Assembly: GCA_007117675.1 (NCBI GenBank)
Contig: SKGB01000044.1
Span: forward strand, 1-24,825
Source of the DNA: Candidatus Nomurabacteria bacterium
GTDB taxonomy: Bacteria; Patescibacteriota; Minisyncoccia; Phycocordibacterales; CSBR16-119
Direction: 5' to 3'
Length of the DNA: 24,825 bases
Shown here in pieces: positions 12,769 through 20,656 of the stretch; position 1 is the first letter of the stretch, and each line of letters starts with the position of its first letter. A model generated the notes under the pieces. The model worked only from the letters and a program-made list of their open reading frames with translations. It did no database searches and had not been told where the DNA came from. The position numbers and the translations under genes are program-made.

Positions 12769-14115
12769 ATGAATAAACAAAAAAGAAATACCAAATACTC
12801 TGTAAATACTATACAATCAGCGCTTCGAGTTGGTTTTCTTTTGGCTCGTCGACAAATTACTCGGGGTAATTTTTGGATCAATACTCTTATTATTGGAATA
12901 ATGACCTTGACTTTTTTAAGTTTGGTTGTTATTTCAGGTATTTTGGTTGGCTTACTTGAAGGTTCATTTCAGGCAAATAGGCAGCAGTATACTGGTGATG
13001 TTATAATGACCCCTCTTTCTGATGAGTCAAGTATTATTGCAACTGGTCAGATTCTTTCCGTCTTGGATTTCTTACCTCAGGTTCGTGATTATACAGTTCG
13101 ATATAAGGCGGGTGCAACTATTGAAGCTAATTTTTTACAGAGAAGAGATTTTTCAGGGTTACCAAATTCTGTTGGTGTCAACGTGGTTGGAATTGAACCT
13201 GAAAGAGAGGATCGTGTAACGGGACTTTCAGAGCTTATTATTGAAGGTGAAATGCTTGAATCTGGTGAAAGTGGATATATTTTACTGGGTTCAACTTTTA
13301 TTGATCGATATTCTGGTTTTTCTGATTTATTTGAACCATTACAAGGTGTATATCCAGGCGACAGGGTTCGTGTATCTGTGACAGGTCAAGGTGTTGATCT
13401 GAATCGTGACTTTAGTCAGTTTGGTGGAGGGTCTACTGCAGGGCGAAATACTCAAGATTTTATAGTAAAAGGAATAGTTCAGTCTAAGGTAAACGAGGTT
13501 TCAGTTGCTGCATTTATTACTGACGCTGACCATAGAAGGTTAACAAGAAATACAAACCTGCGTGCTCAGGAGATTGCGATTGTTCGAAACCCAAACACAA
13601 GCGATGATGGTTTAAAATCAATACTTACTTCATATGGTTTTGATGCCTTAGCTAAGATACAAACAGCAACAGAAGCTATCCCAAAATTTCTTGATGATAT
13701 ACGTCAAACATTTAGTATCTTGGGCTCAGCCATTGGTGGTATCGGTCTTATCGTTTCAGCTATCACTATTTTTATTGTTATTTACATTAACGCACTCACT
13801 CGAAGAAAATTTATTGGTATCTTGAAAGGGATTGGTATTTCTGGACTATCTGTTGAATTTGCTTATGTATTACAGTCTGTGTTTTATGTCGTGGTTGGCT
13901 CTGCAATTGGTGCTGTGATTGTTTATTTTTTGCTAGTTCCGGTTATTGCTGCAAATCCTATAAATTTTCCGTTCAGTGACGGGATACTTGTTGCTGATCC
14001 CATCCCAACACTCAATAGATTTTTTATTTTGTTTTTTGTGACAACAATTGCTGGATACATACCCGCTCGATTAATTATTAAAAAAAATACTCTTGATAGT
14101 ATTTTGCAACGATAA
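12769..14115 (+). CDS. ABC transporter permease, FtsX/MacB/LolC-E type
   Basis: A 448-residue permease. One transmembrane helix (about residues 38-63, NTLIIGIMTLTFLSLVVISGILVG) is followed by a large extracytoplasmic domain of the MacB periplasmic-core type (about 65-310). Three C-terminal helices then follow: IGGIGLIVSAITIFIVIYIN, VFYVVVGSAIGAVIVYFLLV and FILFFVTTIAGYIPARLI. This four-helix layout defines the FtsX-like type VII ABC exporters, which act by mechanotransmission rather than by moving substrate through a channel. With the adaptor and ATPase on either side it forms a MacAB-like or LolCDE-like system. The substrate (peptide, lipoprotein, toxic amphiphile) cannot be read from the sequence. 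Confidence 0.9.
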   Translation: MNKQKRNTKYSVNTIQSALRVGFLLARRQITRGNFWINTLIIGIMTLTFLSLVVISGILVGLLEGSFQANRQQYTGDVIMTPLSDESSIIATGQILSVLDFLPQVRDYTVRYKAGATIEANFLQRRDFSGLPNSVGVNVVGIEPEREDRVTGLSELIIEGEMLESGESGYILLGSTFIDRYSGFSDLFEPLQGVYPGDRVRVSVTGQGVDLNRDFSQFGGGSTAGRNTQDFIVKGIVQSKVNEVSVAAFITDADHRRLTRNTNLRAQEIAIVRNPNTSDDGLKSILTSYGFDALAKIQTATEAIPKFLDDIRQTFSILGSAIGGIGLIVSAITIFIVIYINALTRRKFIGILKGIGISGLSVEFAYVLQSVFYVVVGSAIGAVIVYFLLVPVIAANPINFPFSDGILVADPIPTLNRFFILFFVTTIAGYIPARLIIKKNTLDSILQR

Positions 14116-14117
14116 AT

Positions 14118-14798
14118 ATGCCGATAATCACTGTAAAAAATCTTATAAAAAATTACTCGAATGGTGAGGTTCTCACTCGTGTGTTACGTGGTGTTGATTT
14201 AGAAATCCAAGAAGGTGAGTTTGTTGCGATTATGGGAAAGTCAGGTGCTGGTAAATCAACTCTTTTATATCAAATGGGTCTTTTGGATACTCCTACAGAG
14301 GGAGATCTTGTTATTGATGGTATTGATGTTTTGTCTTTGTCAGAAAAACAAAGAACCAATTTTAGGCTTACGCGACTTGGATATGTCTTTCAAGATTATG
14401 CTCTTGTACCAGAATTAACAGCTCTTGAAAATGTTGCTATTCCACTTTTAATGGAAGGATTTTCTCAGTTTGAAGCTGAGGAGAAGTCTCGTCAAGCTCT
14501 TACAGATCTTGGGTTGAGTGAAAAGTGTAATAATCAACCAAACCAGCTTTCTGGTGGTGAGCAGCAAAGGGTTTCTATTGCACGAGCCATTGTGCAAAAT
14601 CCAAAAATTCTTTTTGCTGATGAACCAACTGCAAATTTAGATTCTGTTTCAAGTGAAGCGGTGTTAGAGGCGTTAACAAAATTACATAAACAAGGTCAAA
14701 CTATTGTTATGGTTACTCATGAAGAAGAGTATACAAGAAATTGTGATAAGGTTATTTATCTTGTGGACGGGGCTATTGCTCAAACAAAAATACTATAG
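14118..14798 (+). CDS. ABC transporter ATPase, MacB/LolD/FtsE type
   Basis: A 226-residue nucleotide-binding subunit with every core motif: Walker A GKSGAGKS (40-47), Q-loop FQDYALVPELT (91-101), signature LSGGEQQR (144-151), Walker B ILFADEPT (164-171), D-loop NLDS and the switch His201 in VTHEEE. NYSNGEVLTRVLRGVDLEI at the start and the LVPELTALENVAIPL segment are typical of the LolD/MacB group. It begins 2 bases after the permease stop, so it is the last gene of the three-gene operon; it ends in TAG. It powers the FtsX-like permease from the cytoplasm. Confidence 0.95.
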   Translation: MPIITVKNLIKNYSNGEVLTRVLRGVDLEIQEGEFVAIMGKSGAGKSTLLYQMGLLDTPTEGDLVIDGIDVLSLSEKQRTNFRLTRLGYVFQDYALVPELTALENVAIPLLMEGFSQFEAEEKSRQALTDLGLSEKCNNQPNQLSGGEQQRVSIARAIVQNPKILFADEPTANLDSVSSEAVLEALTKLHKQGQTIVMVTHEEEYTRNCDKVIYLVDGAIAQTKIL

Positions 14799-14838
14799 TT
14801 TTACGCTTGTGTGTTTAGGATGTGTTTTTTCTTTGTGA

Positions 14839-14844
14839 TATGAT
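14839..14844 (+). promoter_or_regulatory. Extended -10 promoter of uppP (leaderless)
   Basis: TGATATGAT, an extended -10, ends 8 bases before ATG 14853; GATAAT at 14842-14847 is an overlapping alternative. Confidence 0.5.
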
Positions 14845-14852
14845 AATTTTAT

Positions 14853-15644
14853 ATGATTCAAAGTATTGTTTTAGGTATTGTTCAAGGTGTGGTGGAGTGG
14901 CTTCCTGTTTCTTCCGAGGGTATTTTGGTGTTGATTCAAACTCAAATATTTGGTGTTGAAAGCCTGTCTGAAGCTATTCGACTTGCATTATTCTTACACC
15001 TAGGTACGTTTTTAGCCGCCTTTATTTATTTTTTTGATGAGATTGAACATTTAGTGAAAGGTTTGTTTTCATATAAAAAAATCAGCAAAGAACGTCGGGC
15101 GGTTTTGAACTTTTACATTATTGCAACACTCGTAACTGCTATTATAGGGCTTATTTTAAAAGGAGTTATTGTTGAGCTTGAAAAAGTATTTTTAATAACA
15201 GGTAATATTATTGTTATTATTGTAGGGCTTATGCTTTTGGTTACTGCATACTTACAGCTTCGTAAGAAAGATATGACTTTTAGGGAAGAGCATGAAGTTA
15301 ATGCCGCTGACGCTGTTGTGACGGGTGTTGTGCAAGGTCTCGCAGTTATTCCAGGGGTTTCAAGGTCTGGTTCAACAACTTCGATACTACTTATTCAGCG
15401 TTTCCATGAAATGGATGCTTTAAAACTAAGTTTTATACTAAGTCTGCCGGTTGTTTTGGGGGGGAATATTATATTCAATTTGAATAGTATGTTTTTTTCT
15501 TGGGAAGCTTTGGTTGCTTTTATTTTATCTTTTATTTTTGGTTGGATTACTATTGACGCTTTACTTAAATTTGCTAGACGTGTTAATTTTGGTTGGTTTG
15601 TTTTAGTCTTTGCAATATTGGTCCTCGCATCTCTTTTATTTTAA
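14853..15644 (+). CDS. uppP: Undecaprenyl-diphosphatase UppP/BacA
   Basis: Recycles the lipid carrier for cell-wall synthesis by removing one phosphate from undecaprenyl diphosphate outside the membrane; excess confers bacitracin resistance. The 263-residue multi-pass protein has the two family motifs: QGVVEWLPVSSEG at 11-23 (acidic Glu15) and PGVSRSGSTTS near 168-178 (catalytic Arg). The usual first motif reads EFLPISSSGHL; here it is EWLPVSSEGIL, so the conserved His is replaced by Ile24. The EWLP and SSEG variant, as I recall it, is common in archaeal and CPR homologues. It has its own leaderless promoter after the transporter operon and a terminator behind it. Confidence 0.93.
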   Translation: MIQSIVLGIVQGVVEWLPVSSEGILVLIQTQIFGVESLSEAIRLALFLHLGTFLAAFIYFFDEIEHLVKGLFSYKKISKERRAVLNFYIIATLVTAIIGLILKGVIVELEKVFLITGNIIVIIVGLMLLVTAYLQLRKKDMTFREEHEVNAADAVVTGVVQGLAVIPGVSRSGSTTSILLIQRFHEMDALKLSFILSLPVVLGGNIIFNLNSMFFSWEALVAFILSFIFGWITIDALLKFARRVNFGWFVLVFAILVLASLLF

Positions 15645-15652
15645 GGATTTTA

Positions 15653-15688
15653 AAAACACCTCTCTTTACTCGCAAGGAGAGGTGTTTT
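15653..15688. terminator. Terminator after uppP
   Basis: A perfect 12-bp stem AAAACACCTCTC/GAGAGGTGTTTT with a 12-base loop. The A- and T-rich arms allow termination in both directions. Confidence 0.8.
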
Positions 15689-15689
15689 G

Positions 15690-15864
15690 CTATAAGTTTT
15701 TATATCTTTATTTTACAAGGTTTGGGGAAAACTTTCTTGAGTGTGTTGATAGAATACTAACACGAGATAACTGTTGTGTTGTTTCGAGCGGTGTGTGATG
15801 CAGTTCCCACACAAAACGCTGTACATATCGCGCACATTATAAGCCTTTTTCAATGGGCTTTTTT
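15690..15864 (+). ncRNA. Candidate small RNA or nrdA leader RNA
   Basis: The 274-base gap between uppP and nrdA holds no good gene. It contains an extended -10 (TGCTATAAG, 15688-15696) right after the uppP terminator. Next comes a possible hairpin GTGTT/AACAC (15743-15763) and a better one in which AGCGGTGTG pairs with CACAC and CGCT across an AAAA bulge (15787-15820). Last is a terminator-like stem AAGCC/GGCTT followed by a T-run (15841-15866). This is the layout of an independent short RNA of about 160 bases, or of a leader that attenuates nrdA. I do not recognise a known RNA family: no cobalamin-box, SRP or tmRNA signature is visible. Confidence 0.35.
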
Positions 15865-15866
15865 TA
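15841..15866 (+). terminator. Terminator-like hairpin upstream of nrdA
   Basis: AAGCC pairs with GGCTT around a 10-base loop, followed by a run of T. The stem is short, but its position 53 bases before ATG 15919 fits either the end of a small RNA or an attenuator. Confidence 0.5.
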
Positions 15867-15872
15867 TCCCTC

Positions 15873-15889
15873 ACTTTACTTTGTAAAGT
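15873..15889. promoter_or_regulatory. Palindrome upstream of nrdA, possible operator
   Basis: ACTTTAC-TTT-GTAAAGT, a perfect 7-bp inverted repeat 29 bases before ATG 15919. It is of operator size but does not match the NrdR box consensus as I know it. Confidence 0.35.
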
Positions 15890-15918
15890 CTTTTATCCAC
15901 CCTAATTTTTGTCTCATA

Positions 15919-18441
15919 ATGAATCAAATATATGTAAAAAAACGTGATGGCACTCAAGAGTTGTTTAATGCCGACAAAATTAACAAGTCAATCGAGAAAG
16001 CTTGCGCTGGTTTACCCGAGTGGCTTTCTAAGGTAACACAAATAGCTACTGAAACTCAACTTACCTTATACAATGGTATTACAGAAGACGAGCTCGATCA
16101 GGCGACTATAAACGCAGCTCTTCAAAATGTGCAAAATGACCCTGATTATGGAGTTGTAGCCGCGCGTTTATTTTTAAAGACGGTATATAAAAGTATTCTA
16201 GGTGATTTTGACCAGGTAACTATTGAGAATATTCAAAAATTACATGAAGAAAAATTCCCTACACACATACAAGAGGCTGTAAAACGTGGCATTCTTCGAA
16301 GTGAAATGAAAGATAATTTTGATTTGAACATGCTCGCTCAAGCATTGAGGGTTAGTCGAGATGAATTGTTTGATTATTCAGGCGTTTCAACTTTAATGCA
16401 TCGTTATACTTTGAAAAAAGACGGTGACACACCATATGAAACTCCACAGTTTATGTTTATGCGTATCGCTATGGGTTTAACCTTTATTGAGGAGAGTCCC
16501 ACACAAAAAGCGATTGAGTTATATGAAAAAATGTCTCAACTTGCATATGTAGCTGGTGGTTCAGCTAATATTGGTTCTGGAACAGTAAACGCTGCGCTTT
16601 CGAATTGTTTTTTGATTCAAATGGAAGATGATATGTCTCATATTGCAAAAACTGTTTCTGATGTGATGATGATTTCAAAAGCAACGGGTGGTCTCGGTGT
16701 TTCTGTCACAAAATTACGTGCAACAGGATCTCCTCTTTCACACGGTGGATCGTCAAGCGGTCCTGTAACTTTTGCAAAAATTATGGATACGGCAATTCGA
16801 GCAATTGTCCGTGGTGGAAAGAAAAAAGGTGCTCTGTGTTTTTATATGGAGCCTTGGCATAATGATTTTCTTGATTTTATTGACTGGAGGCATAATGCAG
16901 GCGATGATTATCTTCGAATGAGAACTGCAAATACAGCTGCTTTTATTAATGATGAATTCATGAAGCGTGTTCAAAATAATGAAGAGTGGTATATGTTTGA
17001 TCCAAAAGAAACACCAGACCTTGTTGAGTTGTACGGTGATGCTTTTTCAAAGAGATATGCTGAATATATTAAAATGGCAAAAGAAGGTAAGGTAAAAACT
17101 TTTAAACAAGACAACGCAGTAAAGGTATGGAGAAGAATGCTTGTTTCTCTTGTGGGAACTTCTCATCCTTGGTTAACATGGAAAGACGCTTTCAATGTTA
17201 GGGCCCTTAATAACAACACTGGCACAATTCATATGTCGAATTTGTGTACAGAAATAGCATTGCCACAAGATAAAGATAATATTGCTGTTTGTAACTTAGG
17301 ATCACTAAATCTTGCTGCGCACCTCAAGGGAACTGAAATTGATTGGCAAAAGTTAGAGCAAACAGTACGAATTGCGATTCGTTCACTCGATAACCTTGTT
17401 GACATTAACACTTTACCGATTGAAGAAGCCAAGAACTCTGATCAGAGTAATCGGGCTATTGGTATGGGGGTAATGGGTCTTGCTGATGCAATAGAAAAAA
17501 TGGGCTGGGCTTACGAAAGTGAAGAATCTTATAATTTTGTAGATAAGGTTTTTGAGTTTATAAGCTATATTGCTATTGATACAAGTGCTGATCTTGCTCA
17601 AGAAAGAGGTTCTTACGCAAACTTTGAAGGGTCTCGATGGAGTAAGGGCTTGGTTCCTATTGATACTGTCTCTGTGTTGCAAGAACAGAGAGGGTCTGAC
17701 CACTTAACTATAGATACAAAATCTCACCATGGAGGTTTAAATTGGGATAGTTTGCGTGCAAAAGTTAAAAAGGGTATGAGAAACGCAACACTTATGGCTG
17801 TTGCTCCAAATGCCAACATTGGTCTTGTTGCTGGTACTGTGCCTGGAATGGATGCTCGGTTTGCTCAAGTATTTTCAAGAAATAAATTTTCTGGTAAATA
17901 TCTTGACATAAACGTTAATCTTGTGAACGAACTCAAAAATCTTAATCTGTGGGAAAAAGTAAGAAATTCAATTATTGAAACTCATGGTGATATTCAGTCA
18001 ATCCCTGATATTCCTGAAGATATTAAAAAGCGATATAAATCTTCTTTTGAGATAAACCAAAAAGCTGTAATTGAGGTTACTTCTCGAGCACAAAAATGGG
18101 TTGATCAAGCAATTTCACGTAATATGTATTTAAGCTCTCGAGAAGTTTCAGATCTTACGGATATTTACATGGAAGCATGGAAAAAGGGATTAAAATCAAC
18201 ATATTACGCGCATGTTAAACCTCGTCATTCAGCAGAACAAAGTACCACAACTGTAAATAAAAGAGAGACAATGGGTAGAAAAGGTTTTGCGGCGCTTCGT
18301 TCTGCGGCAACTCCTTCATCTGTTGAAATTCAAGAAACAGTCGTGATTAAACCAAAAGTGAGTTATGCAACAGTTAATGGGGTAGTTGATTCATTACCAG
18401 AAGATCCCGCCATGATGAATCAGTGTGATAGTTGTCAGTAA
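15919..18441 (+). CDS. nrdA: Ribonucleoside-diphosphate reductase class I, alpha (catalytic) subunit
   Basis: Reduces ribonucleoside diphosphates to deoxyribonucleotides with NrdB. The 840-residue protein begins with an ATP-cone (residues about 3-93, VKKRDGTQELFNADKINKSI) that senses ATP/dATP. The catalytic barrel shows the redox cysteines Cys230 (SNCFLIQ) and Cys458 (AVCNLGSLNL), the active-site triad Asn441, Cys443 and Glu445 in NLCTEI, a barrel loop AVAPNANIGLVAGTVPG, and the Tyr pair in LKSTYYAHVKPRH that carries the radical. The tail CDSCQ (Cys836, Cys839) is the thioredoxin/glutaredoxin-reducible pair. All catalytic residues are kept. ATG 15919 is preferred: the frame extends up to 15853, but those residues lie over a terminator and are not conserved. 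nrdB follows after 120 bases. Confidence 0.97.
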   Translation: MNQIYVKKRDGTQELFNADKINKSIEKACAGLPEWLSKVTQIATETQLTLYNGITEDELDQATINAALQNVQNDPDYGVVAARLFLKTVYKSILGDFDQVTIENIQKLHEEKFPTHIQEAVKRGILRSEMKDNFDLNMLAQALRVSRDELFDYSGVSTLMHRYTLKKDGDTPYETPQFMFMRIAMGLTFIEESPTQKAIELYEKMSQLAYVAGGSANIGSGTVNAALSNCFLIQMEDDMSHIAKTVSDVMMISKATGGLGVSVTKLRATGSPLSHGGSSSGPVTFAKIMDTAIRAIVRGGKKKGALCFYMEPWHNDFLDFIDWRHNAGDDYLRMRTANTAAFINDEFMKRVQNNEEWYMFDPKETPDLVELYGDAFSKRYAEYIKMAKEGKVKTFKQDNAVKVWRRMLVSLVGTSHPWLTWKDAFNVRALNNNTGTIHMSNLCTEIALPQDKDNIAVCNLGSLNLAAHLKGTEIDWQKLEQTVRIAIRSLDNLVDINTLPIEEAKNSDQSNRAIGMGVMGLADAIEKMGWAYESEESYNFVDKVFEFISYIAIDTSADLAQERGSYANFEGSRWSKGLVPIDTVSVLQEQRGSDHLTIDTKSHHGGLNWDSLRAKVKKGMRNATLMAVAPNANIGLVAGTVPGMDARFAQVFSRNKFSGKYLDINVNLVNELKNLNLWEKVRNSIIETHGDIQSIPDIPEDIKKRYKSSFEINQKAVIEVTSRAQKWVDQAISRNMYLSSREVSDLTDIYMEAWKKGLKSTYYAHVKPRHSAEQSTTTVNKRETMGRKGFAALRSAATPSSVEIQETVVIKPKVSYATVNGVVDSLPEDPAMMNQCDSCQ

Positions 18442-18561
18442 CATAGTAGAAATTGATATTTAGAAAGAGGTCGTTTTATTAAGTATAATTATGCGTAGAG
18501 TTTTGTCCGCATATAAAGATTTATTTATTATGTATTATCAAATTAACTATATTAAAACTAT
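18442..18561 (+). promoter_or_regulatory. nrdA-nrdB intergenic region with candidate -10 boxes
   Basis: 120 AT-rich bases with no gene. TATAAT at 18484-18489 and TATATT at 18548-18553 (8 bases before ATG 18562) are -10 candidates, so nrdB may be transcribed separately from nrdA. No terminator is visible. Confidence 0.4.
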
Positions 18562-19542
18562 ATGGCACTAATTGGAAAAGCTTCACCAGAAGATAGTAAT
18601 TTGCACCCAAGCCAATATCCTTGGGCGCGAGAATTGTATGATCAAGCTGTGGCAAACACATGGTATCCGCACGAGATTACTCTTAAGGAGGATTTGCAAG
18701 ACTTTGAAAATATGACAGAAGATGAACAAAAAGCTGTTAGATTTATTATGGCCTTCTTTAATCCAGCAGAACTTATTGTTAATCGTTCTTTGGCTCTCGG
18801 AGTGTATCCTTATATTAAATCTGCGGAGTGTCATTTGTATCTAGTAAAGCAAATGTGGGAAGAGGCAAATCACTGTGTTGCTTTTGAGTACGTACTTGAA
18901 ACATTTCCATTTGATAGGGATGAAATCTATAACGTTCACCTTGAAACCCCCTCAATGAAAGCCAAAGAAGATTTCATCAATAAATACATGATGAGAATGA
19001 CTGAAGCAAGTCTTGATATTGATTCAGCGGAAGGAAAGAAAGATTTTATTAGAAATCTTGTGGCAACAAATATTGTAATGGAGGGTATTTGGTTTTATTC
19101 AGGGTTCATGGTTATGTTGTCTTTCCGTCAAAGAAATAAACTTCGTAACTTTGGCTCAATGATTAATTGGGTTATTCGAGATGAGTCTTTGCATCTTAAA
19201 TTTGGTATGAACTTGATTATGAGTATCCTTGAAGAAAATGAAGATTTATTGACTGAAGAATTTGCAAATGAAATTCGAGATATTGTTATCGAAGGTGTGA
19301 ATCTTGAAATAGAATACAATAAAGATTTGTTCCCGAACGGTATCTTGGGACTTAATGCGGATTATGTAAATCAATATGTTCAGTACGTAACCGATAGACG
19401 TCTTGAGGAGCTGGGGCTTGAGTCTTATTACAATGTTTCAAATCCTGCAAAATGGATGACAACCGCTACGGATGTGTATGAGCTTGTAAACTTTTTTGAG
19501 TCACAAAATACAAGTTATGAGGTAAATGCTAAAGCTGAATAG
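18562..19542 (+). CDS. nrdB: Ribonucleotide reductase class I beta subunit, class Ic-like (tyrosine-free, predicted Mn/Fe)
   Basis: A 326-residue R2 subunit that houses the dimetal cofactor and starts the radical for NrdA. Metal ligands are Glu70 (NPAE), Glu101 and His104 (WEEANH), Glu174 (VMEGIWFY), Glu208 and His211 (RDESLH). Spacing matches E. coli NrdB (Asp84, Glu115, His118, Glu204, Glu238, His241) in the ligand pairs, but the radical tyrosine position (E. coli Tyr122) is Phe108 and the first ligand is Glu instead of Asp. Both changes, and all intervals (31, 3, 4, 66, 34, 3), equal those of Chlamydia trachomatis R2c (Glu89, Glu120, His123, Phe127, Glu193, Glu227, His230). A stable Mn(IV)/Fe(III) oxidant instead of a tyrosyl radical is therefore predicted. 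A C-terminal Tyr near SYEVNAKAE may serve the radical path. No NrdI or YfaE-like gene is adjacent. Confidence 0.96.
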   Translation: MALIGKASPEDSNLHPSQYPWARELYDQAVANTWYPHEITLKEDLQDFENMTEDEQKAVRFIMAFFNPAELIVNRSLALGVYPYIKSAECHLYLVKQMWEEANHCVAFEYVLETFPFDRDEIYNVHLETPSMKAKEDFINKYMMRMTEASLDIDSAEGKKDFIRNLVATNIVMEGIWFYSGFMVMLSFRQRNKLRNFGSMINWVIRDESLHLKFGMNLIMSILEENEDLLTEEFANEIRDIVIEGVNLEIEYNKDLFPNGILGLNADYVNQYVQYVTDRRLEELGLESYYNVSNPAKWMTTATDVYELVNFFESQNTSYEVNAKAE

Positions 19543-19551
19543 TAAAGCTAT

Positions 19552-20217
19552 ATGAAAAAATTTCTTATTATTATTTTGACTCTCGTTACACTCTTTATTA
19601 TTTTTAGAAATGTAAATTTTGAATCAGAATATTCAAATACAGATTCACAAAATATTGAAGTAGATACAAGAGCCACTCAAAGTCTTTCTCTGTCTGATTT
19701 TAATATTTCAGATGTTGCAGAAGAAGAAAAAACATATCTAAATATAGAAAACTCAACCCTTGTATGGATTGGTGAAAATAAATTAAGAAATGTGCAACAT
19801 ACAGGTGAACTTGATTTTAGGTCTGACTCATATGTTGTATTAGACGAAAATGGTCAAATTTCTTCTGGTTTAATTCAGGTTGATATGACAACACTAAGGG
19901 GAAATAATGAACCTCAAGGTCTCATTAACCACCTAAGAAGTAATGATTTCTTTGATGTTGAAAGATATAATAATGCTCGTTTAGATATTATCTCCTCTGA
20001 TGGGGCTAATGTGGAAGCTCTGCTAACTATTAAAGATATTACACAGGAGGTTGATTTTGTTTTAAGTCAAAATGAAGGTGTGTTTACTGGACTGCTTTCT
20101 TTTGATCGGTCTCTTTGGAACATCTCTACTCTTTCACGAAGTTTTTTTAGCAATCTCGGTGATTCCGTTGTGGAAGATGTGATAGTTCTCGATTTTACTG
20201 TTATTTTACAGAACTAG
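19552..20217 (+). CDS. YceI-like lipocalin-fold protein, membrane-anchored
   Basis: A 221-residue extracytoplasmic protein. KKFLIIILTLVTLFIIF at 2-18 is a signal anchor, followed by a polar linker to about residue 60. Residues about 65-220 form a YceI domain: STLVWIGENKL, VQHTGELDF, GLIQVDMTTLRG, LINHLRSNDFFDVERYNNARLDI, ALLTIKDITQEVDFVL and FDRSLWNIS follow the family pattern of a lipocalin-like barrel that binds a long polyisoprenoid or similar amphiphile. The natural ligand here could be a quinone or undecaprenyl lipid; this is inference. It starts 9 bases after nrdB, so it is likely cotranscribed with it. Confidence 0.88.
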   Translation: MKKFLIIILTLVTLFIIFRNVNFESEYSNTDSQNIEVDTRATQSLSLSDFNISDVAEEEKTYLNIENSTLVWIGENKLRNVQHTGELDFRSDSYVVLDENGQISSGLIQVDMTTLRGNNEPQGLINHLRSNDFFDVERYNNARLDIISSDGANVEALLTIKDITQEVDFVLSQNEGVFTGLLSFDRSLWNISTLSRSFFSNLGDSVVEDVIVLDFTVILQN

Positions 20218-20232
20218 TCTTATTTATTGTGG

Positions 20233-20238
20233 TACAAT
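20233..20238 (+). promoter_or_regulatory. Extended -10 promoter of the SET gene (leaderless)
   Basis: TGGTACAAT, an extended -10, ends 7 bases before ATG 20246. Confidence 0.55.
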
Positions 20239-20245
20239 CTTTCAT

Positions 20246-20656
20246 ATGAAAGTTGAGCCGAATGTTGGAAAAAAAGTTTTAGTTAAGCGTGCTGCAAAAG
20301 GTGCTGGACTAGGCTTATTCGCAGATGAATTAATTGAGAAAGGAGATTATATTATTGATTATGTCGGAGAAATATTACCAAATGCTCAATGTGAAAATCA
20401 TCCAGGAAAATACTTATTTGAAGTTGGTGATCATTTTACAATAGACGGTTCTTCTCGAAAAAATATTGCTCGATATATTAACCATGCTTGTAAACCAAAC
20501 GCTGAAGTTGAGATTGAAGATGGTGAAATTAATATTTACGCAATTCAAAAGATAGTGCCAGGTGATGAAATAACATATGATTATGGAAAAGAGTATTTTA
20601 ATGAATTTATTAAACCCTTAGGGTGTTGTTGTAAAACATGTCTACACAAGAAATAA
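20246..20656 (+). CDS. SET-domain protein (lysine methyltransferase fold)
   Basis: A 136-residue stand-alone SET domain. GLGLFADELIEKGDYIIDYVGEI (21-43) is the N-SET cofactor region. NIARYINHACKPNAEVEI (73-90) matches the RFxNHSCxPN motif, with Asn79 and His80 contacting S-adenosylmethionine. IVPGDEITYDYGKEYF (103-118) holds the active-site tyrosines. The post-SET GCCCKTC, together with Cys82, could bind one zinc. All residues for methyl transfer appear present. SET proteins methylate histones in eukaryotes; bacterial targets are mostly unknown, and this organism's target (ribosomal or DNA-binding protein) cannot be told. It has its own leaderless promoter; its 3' end overlaps the DsbA-like gene by 19 bases. 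Confidence 0.93.
   Translation: MKVEPNVGKKVLVKRAAKGAGLGLFADELIEKGDYIIDYVGEILPNAQCENHPGKYLFEVGDHFTIDGSSRKNIARYINHACKPNAEVEIEDGEINIYAIQKIVPGDEITYDYGKEYFNEFIKPLGCCCKTCLHKK

Noticed and set aside
15610..15798. Small + strand frame of 62 codons across the end of uppP
   Set aside because: It runs through the uppP terminator and the candidate RNA region, and the peptide has no recognisable features.
15690..15864. A cobalamin riboswitch controlling nrdA
   Set aside because: No B12-box-like GCCACTG motif is visible, and class I RNR does not need cobalamin.
15853..15918. Longer N-terminus of NrdA
   Set aside because: The extra 22 residues overlap the terminator T-run and the palindrome, and the ATP-cone begins right after ATG 15919.
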